Positions 25,256-35,312 of a stretch of 64,000 nucleotides of DNA are shown here, piece by piece. The DNA is from Drosophila miranda (Eukaryota > Arthropoda > Insecta > Diptera > Drosophilidae). The notes under the pieces are model-generated. The model was given only the letters and a program-made list of their open reading frames with translations, did not search any database and was not told where the DNA came from. The position numbers were made by a program, and so were the translations under genes. Numbering within the stretch: position 1 is the stretch's first letter; the number at the start of each line of letters is the position of its first letter. The DNA lies in assembly GCF_003369915.1 (NCBI RefSeq), contig NC_046676.1, positions 19,574,001 to 19,638,000 of the forward strand, read 5' to 3'.

Positions 25256-25480
25256 CTACTTGGCGCCCGTATTCTGACCGTATACTTTATCGAATTTTCT
25301 TATTTTCTTGCCACCAGTTTTTTCTAGTATTTTCCAGTATATTTTAAGACATGTTATGTACTCACCCTCTTGTCGAATGCAACAATGTAGAAGCCGTGTA
25401 GAAATGCCACTTAGAGCCGTTTCCCAGGCCACATCGAATATAAATTCGTGATCAGAATCGAATTCCTGATTGATTGTCAT
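25256..25480 (-). CDS. Small unrecognised 60-residue protein, two exons
   Basis: Minus-strand exons 25480-25366 and 25323-25256 join in phase across a 42 bp intron (GTGAGT donor, ACTAG acceptor) to encode 60 residues. The N-terminal half is acidic and hydrophobic (MTINQEFDSDHEFIFDVAWE), then LLHCCIRQEEK. The tail is very basic (KTGGKKIRKFDKVYGQNTGAK). If the intron were retained the frame would stay open at about 74 residues from the same ATG. A motif-1-like CAGTGTGA lies upstream near 25550, reading on the same strand, which supports a real transcript. No family is recognised. The 42 bp intron is unusually short for a fly. Its stop is about 110 bases from that of the stomatin gene, which converges on it. 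Confidence 0.5.
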   Translation of the reverse strand: MTINQEFDSDHEFIFDVAWETALSGISTRLLHCCIRQEGEYITCLKIYWKILEKTGGKKIRKFDKVYGQNTGAK

Positions 25481-26222
25481 AAAAATCTCAATTTGTTTAA
25501 AAAGGTCGGAAAAAAGGCATGTCAAAAAGTGGATAACGGAGGTTTTTCACACTGGCGCTTCCATGGGGCTTACATACATATATAAAAAAACAACGGGCAA
25601 ACGTTGTCAAGTGTTGTCCGTCAAGTGTCACCTTTAGCAATTACATACAAATGTAGTTAATATGTAAAGTTAATGTAGTGATGGCGAAGTTAGCGTGTAG
25701 TTACCATGTAGCGGAATTAATTTAGTGGACATTTTTGTTGATCGTTTTGCGTAAACCTTATGTTATTAACAATTCAATAAAGATGAAAACTTAAAGTTAA
25801 CCAGTCTTGTAGGAAATTGATGTAATAATCGTATTAAATTAAGATTTCAGACCCTCAAATCTTAGCTAGCTAGATATATTCTACGGAATCTCCAAAACGA
25901 GCAATATGATGAAACTTGCATACAAATAATTCGTCAGTATATTTACGGTATATTTTGAATTATGTGACGTAGTTTCGGTATATTTCTGAAGGTCTTGTGC
26001 AGCGGGGACGGGCGATAAATTAATTAAGCATTGTTAATACATAATATAATTCGCGGCGATAGGTGTTTTATAATCCAAATTGACAGATTCAATTGCCTTG
26101 CCCCCATTACGTGTTTCGTTGAGGTCAAGGTGAGACCAAGGTTCACATTCGGAATCTCCAGGTGTCCATTGGTGGTGATATGATATGTATGTGACTGCGA
26201 CAATTTCAGGTCGCTGCTGGCA
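25481..26222. other. Promoter region between small gene and Hyccin
   Basis: Contains the leader of the minus-strand small gene, then a dispersed repeat module (about 25770-26000) ending in motif-6-type GTATATTT repeats, and the 5' UTR of Hyccin. A TTTCAG just before 26210 may be the acceptor of a leader intron. Confidence 0.5.
25770..26000 (+). repeat. Dispersed motif-6 module, copy at the Hyccin promoter
   Basis: Resembles the module upstream of Nol9 in the same order: CAATAAAG near 25775, AACTTAAAG...CCAGTCTTG, GCTAGCTAGATATATTC, ACGGAATCTCCAAAACGAG, then CGTCAGTATATTTACGGTA near 25932. It ends with two further GGTATATTT elements before the gene. This copy is more diverged than those at 29.6 kb and 40.2 kb. 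Confidence 0.6.
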
Positions 26223-27910
26223 ATGGCCGAATTGGTGAGAGACTGGCTGGCGGACTATCAGCGGACTCGAGGACAGCCAGCCGAGTCGGAGGCGTTTGTT
26301 GTGGAACATGAGACAGACCCGGAAATCGCCGAGGCCATTTTCACCATATTCAATGAGAGGCAGCGCAACGAGGACCTGGTTCACGACATTTGCCAGCAAC
26401 TGTTGTGCTTCTATAGGTCGCCCGAGGTGACGCTACACAAGTTTCCTTTGCAATTCATTCCTGTGTTAATCTACACGTACCTGCATGCCGTTTCGGCAGG
26501 CGATAAGAAGGCGTCTCGTGGAGTGGAGACGCTGCTGATTTGCATTTATAACGGTGAGGTGTCCACCGACGATGGCGGTCAGAAAGTGGTGGTCTTCCGC
26601 ATGCCCATCCTAGCCCAGACGTCTGTATACCACGAAATGAAGAATCTTCCATTGACCGATCTGCGACGCTGGGAGGAGAACTGCAACCGCGAACTCAAGT
26701 GGGGGCCGCATCAGAGAGTTGAGACGGTAAATGCCCAGAACCGCATGCGGATCCTGACGACATTGCTTTTTTGCTACAACCAGCACGTCAGCCAGACGCA
26801 AAAGTCTTCGTTGCTGCATCTATGCCGTGTGACTTCCCAGTTGGTCAACCAGGGATTCACAACCAAATCCGGTCACGGCCATCGTATGAGCTATGGGTGA
26901 GCACAAACTATCCCTATCAATGGGCTATTTAATGTATTCCAATGCATTGCAGATCTGATCCAGCGACGGGGGCCACTTTTCCAAAACCATCTTCTCCGCG
27001 CATTCCACTCTCCTCGTCCTTCCTGATCGAATTGGTACACGCCATTTACTTTGCCATGTTCAATGGCTATGGTACGATAGCCATGCAGACGCTAGACGAT
27101 ATACACAACCGTGCCACCTATGAAATGTACACGGAGCTCATTCTGGTGACCAGCGCCGTGCGCAATTCGCTGCATGCTAACCCGTCAGGGCAGCCCAACG
27201 ACGGGCCAATGGGACTGAGCGTAGCCCTGACACCCGCTACCAATACGGTGACAACATCGGTATCGAAATCCATGATCACGAACGCATCATTCCGCACGAA
27301 AAAGCTGCCCGATGATATACCTATACAGGTGCAGGACCTCACCATGCAGCAAAACCCACAGCAGCTGGCCAGCGTGATTGAGGAAGCAGAGCCGGGAGCC
27401 AAAGAGTCGCCATCGACCAAGGATAGCTCGGGCACTCGTACTTCTATAATGAGGCCGAGCATGGAAGGGATCAAGGCCCAAGCGCACAAGGCCTTAATCG
27501 CTGGCTTCAAGAAATCAAAGGATAAGGAGAAAGACAAGGAACCGCCGAAACCACCGCAACGAAAGTTCGACAAGCACACGCAGCGCAACTCGCTGCTGCA
27601 GCTGCAATCGGAATTGAATTCGAATTCAAATGCGGAGCAGCCACCACCACCCTCCGATATGCTGCCAATGCAGACGCTCTCGCTGATTAATGAGAACGGC
27701 AGCAACAGCTTCAGTATTGACAGCGACCTCAACGATGGCCTCGGCGTCGTGGCAGGCAGTGTAGCGCTGCCCTCGATAAACAGCAACACCAACTCGGTCA
27801 CCAGCAGCGAAGTGCTCACCAAAAGCTTCGATTCCAGCATCGAACTGGCGCCTCTGGGACACAGCAACAGCAATGGCGGTAAGCTGGCCGAGCATATCCT
27901 AGTGGAATAG
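26223..27910 (+). CDS. Hyccin / FAM126, PI4KA complex subunit
   Basis: Exons 26223-26896 and 26953-27910 encode 543 residues (human hyccin 521). The start MAELVRDWLADYQ fits the family N-terminus. The helical Hyccin domain covers about residues 1-310 (IAEAIFTIFNERQRNEDLVHD, EVTLHKFPLQFIPVLIYTYL, VVVFRMPILAQTSVYHE, and SPRIPLSSSFLIELVHAIYF at the exon 2 junction). The rest is a disordered Ser/Asn/Pro-rich tail with a basic stretch (KKSKDKEKDKEPPKPPQRK). Hyccin binds TTC7 and PI4KIII-alpha at the plasma membrane to make PI4P. The 56 bp intron splits a Gly codon in YGSDPATG. Confidence 0.93.
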
Positions 27911-28662
27911 TGTCCCGCAGCCAAATAGCCAAATCCAAGTATCAACTATATATATTTATTATCATTATTATATATATTCGCACTTTACTGCTGGGTATTA
28001 ACTGAACGACACCACACCCGAACGCGGATGAACTGTAAATCTGAATGTAACGCAATACTTAGGGATCGTTTGAATTTGTTAAAAATTGATGGGGTTTTTC
28101 AGTTGTTCGTATACTTATATGATAATGTATTCTAGTCCTAATTGTTGGTAAAATCTACATTACTACTTATGGAAGCATGTACATATATGTATGTTTTTTG
28201 TCGGGTAATTTGAATAGCTTAAGTGTTGCAAATACGTCACAACAATTATACAAATACAATCGGAGCAGATCAAGGCCACTCGGAGATGCCATACAGTAGA
28301 TATGAGATCTTTGAACGCCAAATCCCCTTATTAGTTTAATGATAGTGCAGTTGAGTTCATCCAAAGCAGGATGAGCAGAATGTATACATTTCAATGCATT
28401 TCATTTCATTTAGATAAGCAAACACTTCTGGTATTCGATATCTACTGCATTTGCAGCCAGTGAGATCAGGCCCGGCGAACAAACAACTTCAATTGAATTT
28501 AACAAGTATCCATTCTACTTTGTCCCAAACATACGATAGCATATGTAAACTAATAGATACTAAACAATATACATACATGCATACAAATATTTATTGAACG
28601 TTGACTTGAACCATGTTATTGATTTAAAATAAAATCGAAAACTATATACGTAACAGTGGGGG
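27911..28662. other. Convergent 3' region, Hyccin and METTL6
   Basis: AT-rich UTR-like DNA with no gene. A minus-strand AATAAA at 28595-28590 is the likely METTL6 poly(A) signal. The Hyccin 3' end cannot be fixed because several AT-rich signals are possible. Confidence 0.5.
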
Positions 28663-29538
28663 TCACAGTTGTTTTTTCCTAAACTTTCCCTGCAGAAAGA
28701 TGCGCGGCACGTCGACGCCCTCCTTGACATTTAGAGTTCGGCGATGCACGTACGCATTGGTTAGAACATCAAAGCCGCTCTCCGTGAACAGCTGAGCCAC
28801 CTCTTGCTCGGCAAAGTAGTAGCTCCGTGTGCCATCCTGGCGCACGTAAAGATTCTCTGCGATTTTGTTTCCTGGCTTGAAGCGTAGCTGGGCCATGTCG
28901 TACAGCCCGTAGTCCCTGAACAAAACTAATCCACCTGGTTTCAGCAGTCGCCACAGGTTCTGGACCACATCTTTAAACTTGTGCGGATGAATTGCAGACA
29001 GCACAAAGATCATGGTGCACACATCCAGGCTGCCAGCAGGGATATGTTCATGAACCTGTTGCGTGGTAATGTCGCACTGAAAGGCCGTAATGCTGCTGGG
29101 ATCGTACAGAGGATTGGCTCGAACAAAATCAACAGCTCGAGGCGAGAAGTCGCAGGCATAAAAGTAGAATCTTCTACAGGGCACAGAATCTTCATTGCCC
29201 TTCGCCCTGGACTGTTCTTCTAGCAGTGGAAACACCAGATTACCCACCCCGCATCCAACCTCTAAAAGTGTGCGCCTCTGGTGTGCTTCTCGGAAGTCAC
29301 TCTGGTCAAGTAGCTCCTGGAACTCGCGTGTCGTCCAGTGACGATCCTTGAAAAAGCGGGTTTCATTTCGTTTGTAGAATATGTCCCAGTGTCGTTGGGC
29401 GTCCACTTCAAGTTTATTGGCTTTGAATTCAGGCACAAGACGTTTGTTTTGCTCATCTAGCTTTTTCCTTTCTTCAGCCGTAAGCTCCTTTTCCCGTGTA
29501 GTAAACAAATCTGCTATGAGCTGATCTCCAGTTTCCAT
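28663..29538 (-). CDS. Mettl6: METTL6-type tRNA 3-methylcytidine methyltransferase
   Basis: Single exon, 291 residues from METGDQLIADLF; an in-frame ATG 20 codons further up lies in leader-like sequence and was not chosen. Family blocks: KLEVDAQRHWDIFYKRNETR, FFKDRHWTTREFQELL, then the SAM-binding motif I LLEVGCGVGNLVFPLL, and ACDFSPRAVDFVRANPLYD. SLDVCTMIFVLSAIHPHKF and PGGLVLFRDYGLYDMAQLRF follow, with the substrate-side block NLYVRQDGTRSYYF at the end. These match METTL6 more closely than METTL2/8. METTL6 methylates C32 of serine tRNAs, acting with seryl-tRNA synthetase (known for mammals). A 20-residue insertion between the SAM motif and ACDFS (SRAKGNEDSVPCRR) is fly-specific. The promoter overlaps the dispersed module at 29.6 kb. 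Confidence 0.93.
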   Translation of the reverse strand: METGDQLIADLFTTREKELTAEERKKLDEQNKRLVPEFKANKLEVDAQRHWDIFYKRNETRFFKDRHWTTREFQELLDQSDFREAHQRRTLLEVGCGVGNLVFPLLEEQSRAKGNEDSVPCRRFYFYACDFSPRAVDFVRANPLYDPSSITAFQCDITTQQVHEHIPAGSLDVCTMIFVLSAIHPHKFKDVVQNLWRLLKPGGLVLFRDYGLYDMAQLRFKPGNKIAENLYVRQDGTRSYYFAEQEVAQLFTESGFDVLTNAYVHRRTLNVKEGVDVPRIFLQGKFRKKQL

Positions 29539-29599
29539 AGTCCCTTTAAGTATTGTCGATAAAATATAACTTTGAAAATGAAAAGTAAACATAAACAAA

Positions 29600-29960
29600 T
29601 GATAAAATATACCGTCCGACCCTCAGAAATATACCGAAACATACCGCCTCATTTTTAAAATATACCGTAAATATACTGACGAATTCAAGTTCTATTTTAC
29701 ATATTCCTCGTTTTTGATATTCCGATGAATATTACAAGCTATACAGAACATTTAGCCATGCCATCATAATTTTATACGATCGATGAATTTATTTTCTACT
29801 TTATTGGCTTAATTTTAACACTTGCTTTTATTGGATTTATTATTAAAATTGACAAAATATACCATTATATACCGATATACCGTAAATATTACGTCGGTTC
29901 AATATTGACCTCAAAACATACCGAAAAGTATTAAAAATATCATAAACGGTCACCCTGAAT
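29600..29960 (-). repeat. Dispersed motif-6 module, copy at the METTL6 promoter
   Basis: Read on the minus strand it aligns well with 40200-40400: CCAATAAAAGCAAG, ATTCATCGATCGTATAAAAT, GGCATGGCTAAATGTTC, TATAGCTTGTAATATTC, GGAATATCAAAAACGAGGA, then GTCAGTATATTTACGGTAT and further GGTATATTT copies that run up to the METTL6 leader. The far end holds more ATACCG repeats and CGGTCACCCTG, a motif-1-like site. Confidence 0.75.
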
Positions 29961-30223
29961 CACATATCGGCACTTTTCATCAGTTGCACAAAATATCGGT
30001 ACTTTTGTGCGATAAGTGGAACGAATTCGGCGATTGCATATCTTTATTTTGAAAATAACATGATCACAGAAAGCCGAGTTATTTCGGATAAACTAAACTC
30101 ACTGTTTGGAAAATATAGTATTACATTATATTTCATGCCCTTCGACTCGAATCAGTTTACTTGAAATTGGAAAATTTTGAATTTGGATAAATTCTTCGTA
30201 TTTAAATTTAATTATCGTGCAAT
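29961..30223. other. Intergenic region upstream of the secreted-protein gene
   Basis: AT-rich, with two related blocks ATATCGGCACTTTT and ATATCGGTACTTTT at about 29965 and 29993. It should contain the core promoter of the plus-strand gene at 30224. No TATA box stands out. Confidence 0.35.
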
Positions 30224-31254
30224 ATGATAAGATGGCCGTTCCCAGTTCTCTGCATTTGCTGCATTTTATACTCCGTAAGTACTATTACCGTACCGTACTA
30301 TTACTGTATCGTACTGTTACCATTTCCCAGATGATCCATCCGCATGGGCTACTAGCAGCGTCGGTCTACCGTGTCCAGCTACCAGGAGACATCGACGAGT
30401 CGCTCAGGCAGCCCACCCCGATAGCCGGTAATATCACGGATTCTCACGGGCAGTCATTTCGAGAGTCAACGGGGGGCCGTAAATTGTTCCAGTTCAGTTA
30501 TAAGCGAGGAGGCGGCGATGGAAAGCGGCGAGTTACAGAAGATCTTTCCAAGGAGCGTCCTCGTGGCACGAACGAGTCGCTCCAGCCTCAGCCGTCCCAT
30601 GTTGACTTTGAGAGACCAAGGATAGGTAAGAATGCGACGAACCGTGAACCGGAGCCTACGCGCCTGGGCATGCGCAGCGAAATTTCCACGGTGGTCACTA
30701 CTAGCGGAAAAAACAACCAGGGCAGCGGCAGGCGAGAGGGTAGCGCAGAAAAGCGGCAAGCTATAGGAGATCGCTCCTCTTGGCCCAAGGAGCTAACCTT
30801 GCCACTGGCTCGCGGAATAGCCCACCTGGCCAGGCGAGTAGATAACCCCTGGTATGTCACCTACCCCAATGTGTGGCATGACACTCGCCTCGCTGCTAAG
30901 CAGCTGAGCCGGATTCCCCGAATCCACTTGGCGTCGTCGCCAAGCGTAAACTACTATCCCGACGATCAGAAGCTTCAAAGCGTGTGCAAAACTAAGTCGA
31001 CCATGTTTTATAATTACTCTTCTTTCCGATGGAATCAAAGGACGAAGTGGAGATATTCTCGCCGCCATACTTACGATAAGGCATTCAGTTACAGACGGAT
31101 TCACGATAGGACAAGAGCATGGATTCAGGACTTACAGTGCCACACACACGAAAAATTGAAAATAACGGTCTTGGAACATCTAGATTGCGTCTTAAAGGCC
31201 TATCAATTAATGGAATACGACATACCATTTTATCCATTGCATCAGAACGGATGA
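30224..31254 (+). CDS. Unrecognised secreted basic protein, two exons
   Basis: The best model uses ATG 30224 with exons 30224-30274 and 30331-31254. The 56 bp intron has a GTAAGT donor and CCCAG acceptor and joins in phase, giving 324 residues. The first exon is MIRWPFPVLCICCILYS, a clear signal peptide core, and this supports the model. A longer unspliced frame from 30217 reads straight through the intron sequence and lacks this signal. The mature protein is rich in Arg, Lys and Ser, with an unstructured middle (GSGRREGSAEKRQAIGDR) and a more ordered C-terminal 130 residues with many Tyr and Trp (NPWYVTYPNVWHDTRLAAKQ, KWRYSRRHTYDKAFSYRR). There are few cysteines. No family is recognised. AATAAA is at 31308-31313. 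Confidence 0.65.
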
Positions 31255-31683
31255 AACTATACAGCGATGGATACTGGAAGAGCTCCTGAATTCTCATAAT
31301 AATACCTAATAAATGTGATAAATTTTTGTCTGCCCTTGGGCGTTTCGTGTTTCTGGATTGCGCGCATCATTTGCCTAATCGCCGAATTATAAAAGCGGGG
31401 GAAATGGAAGTCTACTCAAATCCTAATGCATCCACCTGATCCCACAACGGGTGTGTGGTGTCCCACTTTAATCTTAACTAATAATCTTTATATTTCACGC
31501 GCTACCTACAACTTGTAGTTCCTGTAATCGTTCGAGCCCATGTGTTGGAATCGAGAACAGCAGCTTGTCAGTGAAGCTGGGAGCCCGATGCCTTATCGTT
31601 TTGCAAACTCTCAGCCTGTGCTGGTTCTTTCTCGCGTACATACTGATCGTATCTGATCAGTTTTTGAAACGTGGCCAACGAAG
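31255..31683. other. Intergenic region before the serine protease
   Basis: 3' UTR of the secreted-protein gene and the 5' region of the protease. A frame from 31565 overlaps the protease start in another frame and matches nothing. No gene is seen. Confidence 0.45.
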
Positions 31684-32911
31684 ATGCAGGTTCTGCCGCT
31701 GGCTATGCTACTACTCTGGGCAAAGGCAATCCCAATGGCCCCAAATGTTTGGGCCGAATTCTGCGATAATGGAACCGGAGAGTGCAGAGATTTGACCGCG
31801 GCTGACTGCCCGACAGTCTTCAACAACCTGGCCGCCATTGGGCGCGCCCTCAAGTACTGCGATAAGTTCAACCACATCGTTTGCTGTCCCCTGGCTCTGA
31901 ATGTTCAGATCCAGAAACAGACCGTGAATCCGGTCAAAAGCAGCAGAAGATTCGAAAGGGGTGAGCATGGATGGGCTAATCTTTTCCTATAAACCTTTTA
32001 AAAGCGCATTCAAAAATGTTTGGCCGCAGAATGTCGTCGCTTCAATGAGATAAGGGCCTCCTGCCGCACCACTCCATTGATTGTAGGCGGAACGAAGGCC
32101 GCTGGCCGAGAGTTCCCCTTCATGGCCCTGCTCGGGCAACGCCAGAGGGGAAGTACGACCATCGACTGGGACTGCGGAGGGTCTTTGATCCATCCCAAGT
32201 TCATTCTCACCGCCGCCCATTGCCTGGAGACAAACGAGTGAGTGCTGTACCAGCGATCTGTTCTCCTGTAGATATGTTTATCGCTTCCTTTGCAGGAAGA
32301 AGGAGGAGCGCCTGGATCCCAATTTCGATTCTCCGAAATATGTTGTGCGGCTGGGAGAACTTGACCACAAGAACGATACCGACGATGCCCGGCCTCAGGA
32401 CTTCCGGGTGGTCAATTATGTAGTGCATCCTTCCTACGATGAGGAGGATAACGGCAGCCGCAAGAACGACATTGCACTCGTGGAACTGGACAGGGCGGCA
32501 GTCCTTGACGAGTATGTGGCGCCTGCCTGCCTGCCGCCCTCCAGTGGCAACGAGCATCTTCAGCTAATGGCCGCCGGCTGGGGAGCCGTCAAGGAGGGTG
32601 GACGATCCTCCTCGCACCTGCTCAAGGTGAGCCTGGAGCGTTTCAGCGAAGAGCAGTGCAGCCGGCGACTGGAGCACCATATCGACATACGCACCCAACT
32701 GTGTGCAGGCTCCCGGTCCAGCAATGCCGACACCTGCTACGGCGACTCCGGCGGCCCCGTCTTTGTGCAGCACTCGTCATTCGCCTGCCTCAAGCAGGTC
32801 ATAGGCATCACCTCGTACGGCCTAGTATGCGGCGAGAAGGGCCTGCCCAGCGTCTACACCAAGGTGCACCTGTTCACGGACTGGATCGAGAGCATTGTGT
32901 GGGGCGAATAG
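31684..32911 (+). CDS. CLIP-domain serine protease, Snake-like
   Basis: Exons 31684-31960, 32030-32237 and 32296-32911 encode 366 residues. A signal peptide (MQVLPLAMLLLWAKA) is followed by a CLIP domain with six Cys: FCDNGTGECRDLTAADCP to YCDKFNHIVCCP. After a linker, CRTTPLIVGGTKAAG is the activation site. The chymotrypsin fold has all three catalytic residues: His in LTAAHC, Asp in KNDIALVEL, and Ser in TCYGDSGGPVF. The Asp six residues before the Ser predicts trypsin-like specificity. Cleavage after Leu, rather than Arg, is the pattern of Snake and relatives, so the activating protease is probably not trypsin-like. Such proteases act in hemolymph cascades (Toll signalling, melanisation); the substrate here is not known. 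Confidence 0.92.
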
Positions 32912-33228
32912 AACAGACAGACGCGTGGACGTAACCGCATTTCGTATCAAAATCGATTGTGTTATCTTTAATCAAACATTGCAGTAACAAAATGTATAAC
33001 AAATAATCTGGACTTATTCTAAGCGGATGGGTGGGTGCTGGAGGTGGAGATGGTGCGAGTGGCGTTTACTATATGTATATATAAATGATTTCTCCTCCGC
33101 TCGTCGTGCTGCGGTGCTTTGTGCGGGCTATGCTTAACGCTAAGGACACAATAGAGGCTAAGTGCTAGAGGACCCTGTAGAAGACCAATGGACATGGCAT
33201 CCTTGGTTGCTTGCCTTATGGCTGCCGA
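32912..33228. other. Convergent 3' region
   Basis: 3' UTRs of the protease (plus) and of the secreted peptide-like gene (minus). No further coding signal. Confidence 0.45.
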
Positions 33229-34802
33229 CTACAGGCGGACGTTTGCCTGCTGGTCAATGCGTCTCTCTGCCTGCCTGTCCTTGATTTCCTGTTTCCGGAT
33301 CTCCTGCTGCTTGTAGACAAACAGCGGCCGGAAAACGATTGCGCGACGTTTACGCTCCTGCCTGTGGCTCTGGCTCTTGCTGGCGATGGGGCTGAGTGCA
33401 TCGCGACGCGGGCGTCCCGAATACGGGCGGAACAGATTCGACTTGGCCGTATCGTGGGCATAAAGTGTGCTCAGGAAGTCAAAGTACGGCTTGGACCTCA
33501 GGCTGTCCGGCTGCTGGAGCGGCGAGGGACTGTAGCTGAACTGATTGGGTGTCTCAATGTCCAGAAGCGCGTGCGGGACCTCTTGCAGCTGCGGCCGGGC
33601 GGCCGTCAAACTCAGATCCATCAACAAGAGCAGGATCACAGCTGAAGTCTGCGGAAGAGGAAAGAGAGAAAAAAAAAGGAGAAGTCAGTTCAGTTCAGTA
33701 CATGGGGAGGTGTGAATAGCCGCTGGAGGCCAGACAGAACAAAGCGGTGCCAGCCATGCACAATAGAACCTGCCCGCCCGGACAGCCCAGACGGGGCTCT
33801 GATCTGCGAGCTTATGCTGTGAATTAGCATACAATAATTAATTTAAATTAATCCAACAGCTGGAGTATCAATGTATCAATGATATAACCGCAATCAAATT
33901 TAATTTATGGTCGCACCTAAGATATTCATGAGCACGTCTCGAATTTGGTAGGCGTCATCGAGCATGTTCCGATGGGAATACTACGGGAGACCACAATTAA
34001 ATTCCAATGCAATTGCAGTAGTCCCATAACCGGATCCAGGCTGGTATAATGTCTGCACTTCTTAAGTGATGGATCGCCTTTGCCTTCGAGGAATTTTCTA
34101 TGATTCATTGTTGGTAATTTTGCTTGGTTGCAGATTGAAGGAGATTGGATTATGTAAAACTGCAGACCACAGACCCAAAACAAATTAATTTTAATCAAGC
34201 AAAACGCAGCAAAGGAGAAGACTGTGATAATATGGATTTCTGGGCTGTAACCGGTTGAGGTTTTGTGGTTTTTGTGGTTCAGGGTTAACAATTTGTAAAA
34301 CCGAATCAAGGCAACAGGATTGCCAACACGAATCCACTGACAAGTGCAGTACCAGTCGAAAAGCAGCAGAAAAAAGAGCACCCATTAAGTGCTCTTTTAT
34401 AGCGCACTTCCTCATGAAGATCAGATCGGATCAGTTCAGATCAGATCACATCACAAGATTGAAAGCCATCAAGACAGCATAAGGAATAGAATAACTTGAT
34501 TTAATAATGCTTTTGGCCTTGTCCGGCGCCAAAAATAATCAAAGTACGTTAGCTGTGCGAGGCTTATCGTATACGAGTAGAATTCCATATACATATGTAT
34601 GTATATATATCCATATATCCATATATATATTTATATACAAATAAATATTTGGCAGCCTTAATTTGTTGATTGAATTTTTTTGAAAATGTTAATCGCTTAA
34701 ACACGTTTCTTCTTTGTTGTTTTCTTTTGTTTCAATAATTTCCGATCTTTATAACGATCCCCAAACCGCTACAATACTCACTTGCCAAATGTATGCAAAC
34801 AT
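33229..34802 (-). CDS. Small secreted protein, candidate peptide precursor
   Basis: Two minus-strand exons, 34802-34782 and 33648-33229, separated by an 1133 bp intron (GTGAGT donor, CCGCAG acceptor) and joined in phase, encode 146 residues. Exon 1 gives MFAYIWQ and exon 2 continues TSAVILLLLMDLSLTAARPQ, together a complete signal peptide. This explains why exon 2 alone has no ATG in the right place. After cleavage come about 65 residues, then RPRR, a Ser/Gln/His linker, then RKRR followed by AIVFRPLFVYKQQEIRKQE to the C-terminus. RPRR and RKRR are furin-type sites. There is no Cys in the mature part. This looks like a neuropeptide or hormone precursor, but no known family is recognised. A TATA box 350 bases upstream supports the gene. 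Confidence 0.68.
33649..34781 (-). other. Intron of the candidate peptide-precursor gene
   Basis: Non-coding. It holds a GATC-rich stretch at 34419-34456 with several AGATC/GATCA repeats and a TATATA-rich stretch at 34590-34640. No separate gene. Confidence 0.5.
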
Positions 34803-35121
34803 CTTTTTGATTGGGGCGTTGATGGTTCCGTTCCGTTTAATGGTTTTCAGGTGTAATGATTGTGGTGTTTGGTGTCAGGTTCTGTTTCTGGTTAGATCAC
34901 TTTCGCACTTTGTTCCAAATTGGGTTCAAATTTTCAATTTGTTTAAGGCACTCGCGAAGTGTCAAATCCAGGTTACACAAATTCCGATGCGATGCCGATC
35001 TAGATTCCGATGATGATGGATGTCTATATTGCTTTTTGTTATCAGTAGCCGCTTAGCACCTTGTTTTTGGTGTTTTTTACTCGTATTCTCGATGCGATCT
35101 GAACGCTGCTGAGCGTGCGCT

Positions 35122-35160
35122 TGAACTGTTCAGAATTTTTGTCACAAATTCACTTTTATA
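35122..35160 (-). promoter_or_regulatory. TATA box and initiator of the peptide-like gene
   Basis: On the minus strand TATAAAAG occupies 35160-35153, and an initiator-like ACAGTTC lies at 35128-35122, about 33 bases downstream. From there a leader of about 325 nt without an earlier conflicting long frame runs to the ATG at 34802. Confidence 0.6.
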
Positions 35161-35254
35161 CGGCCCTGGGTCTCCTCTCACTCTCTGACTCTGGGGCTTC
35201 GTGACGTTTTTGTATGCTGAACGGGTTTTGGTTTTGGAATTGGTTTCGCCTCCT

Positions 35255-35312
35255 CCACTACACTCCACTCCACTCCACTCCACTCCACTCCACTCCACTC
35301 CACTCCACTCCA
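35255..35312. repeat. (CTCCA)n pentanucleotide microsatellite
   Basis: About eleven nearly perfect CTCCA copies. The first copies are slightly diverged and the rest perfect. Confidence 0.9.

Noticed and set aside
30217-30330. ATG-like start at 30217 reading through to the secreted protein
   Set aside because: It translates an intron-like sequence with perfect splice sites. The spliced model from 30224 gives a signal peptide and fits better.
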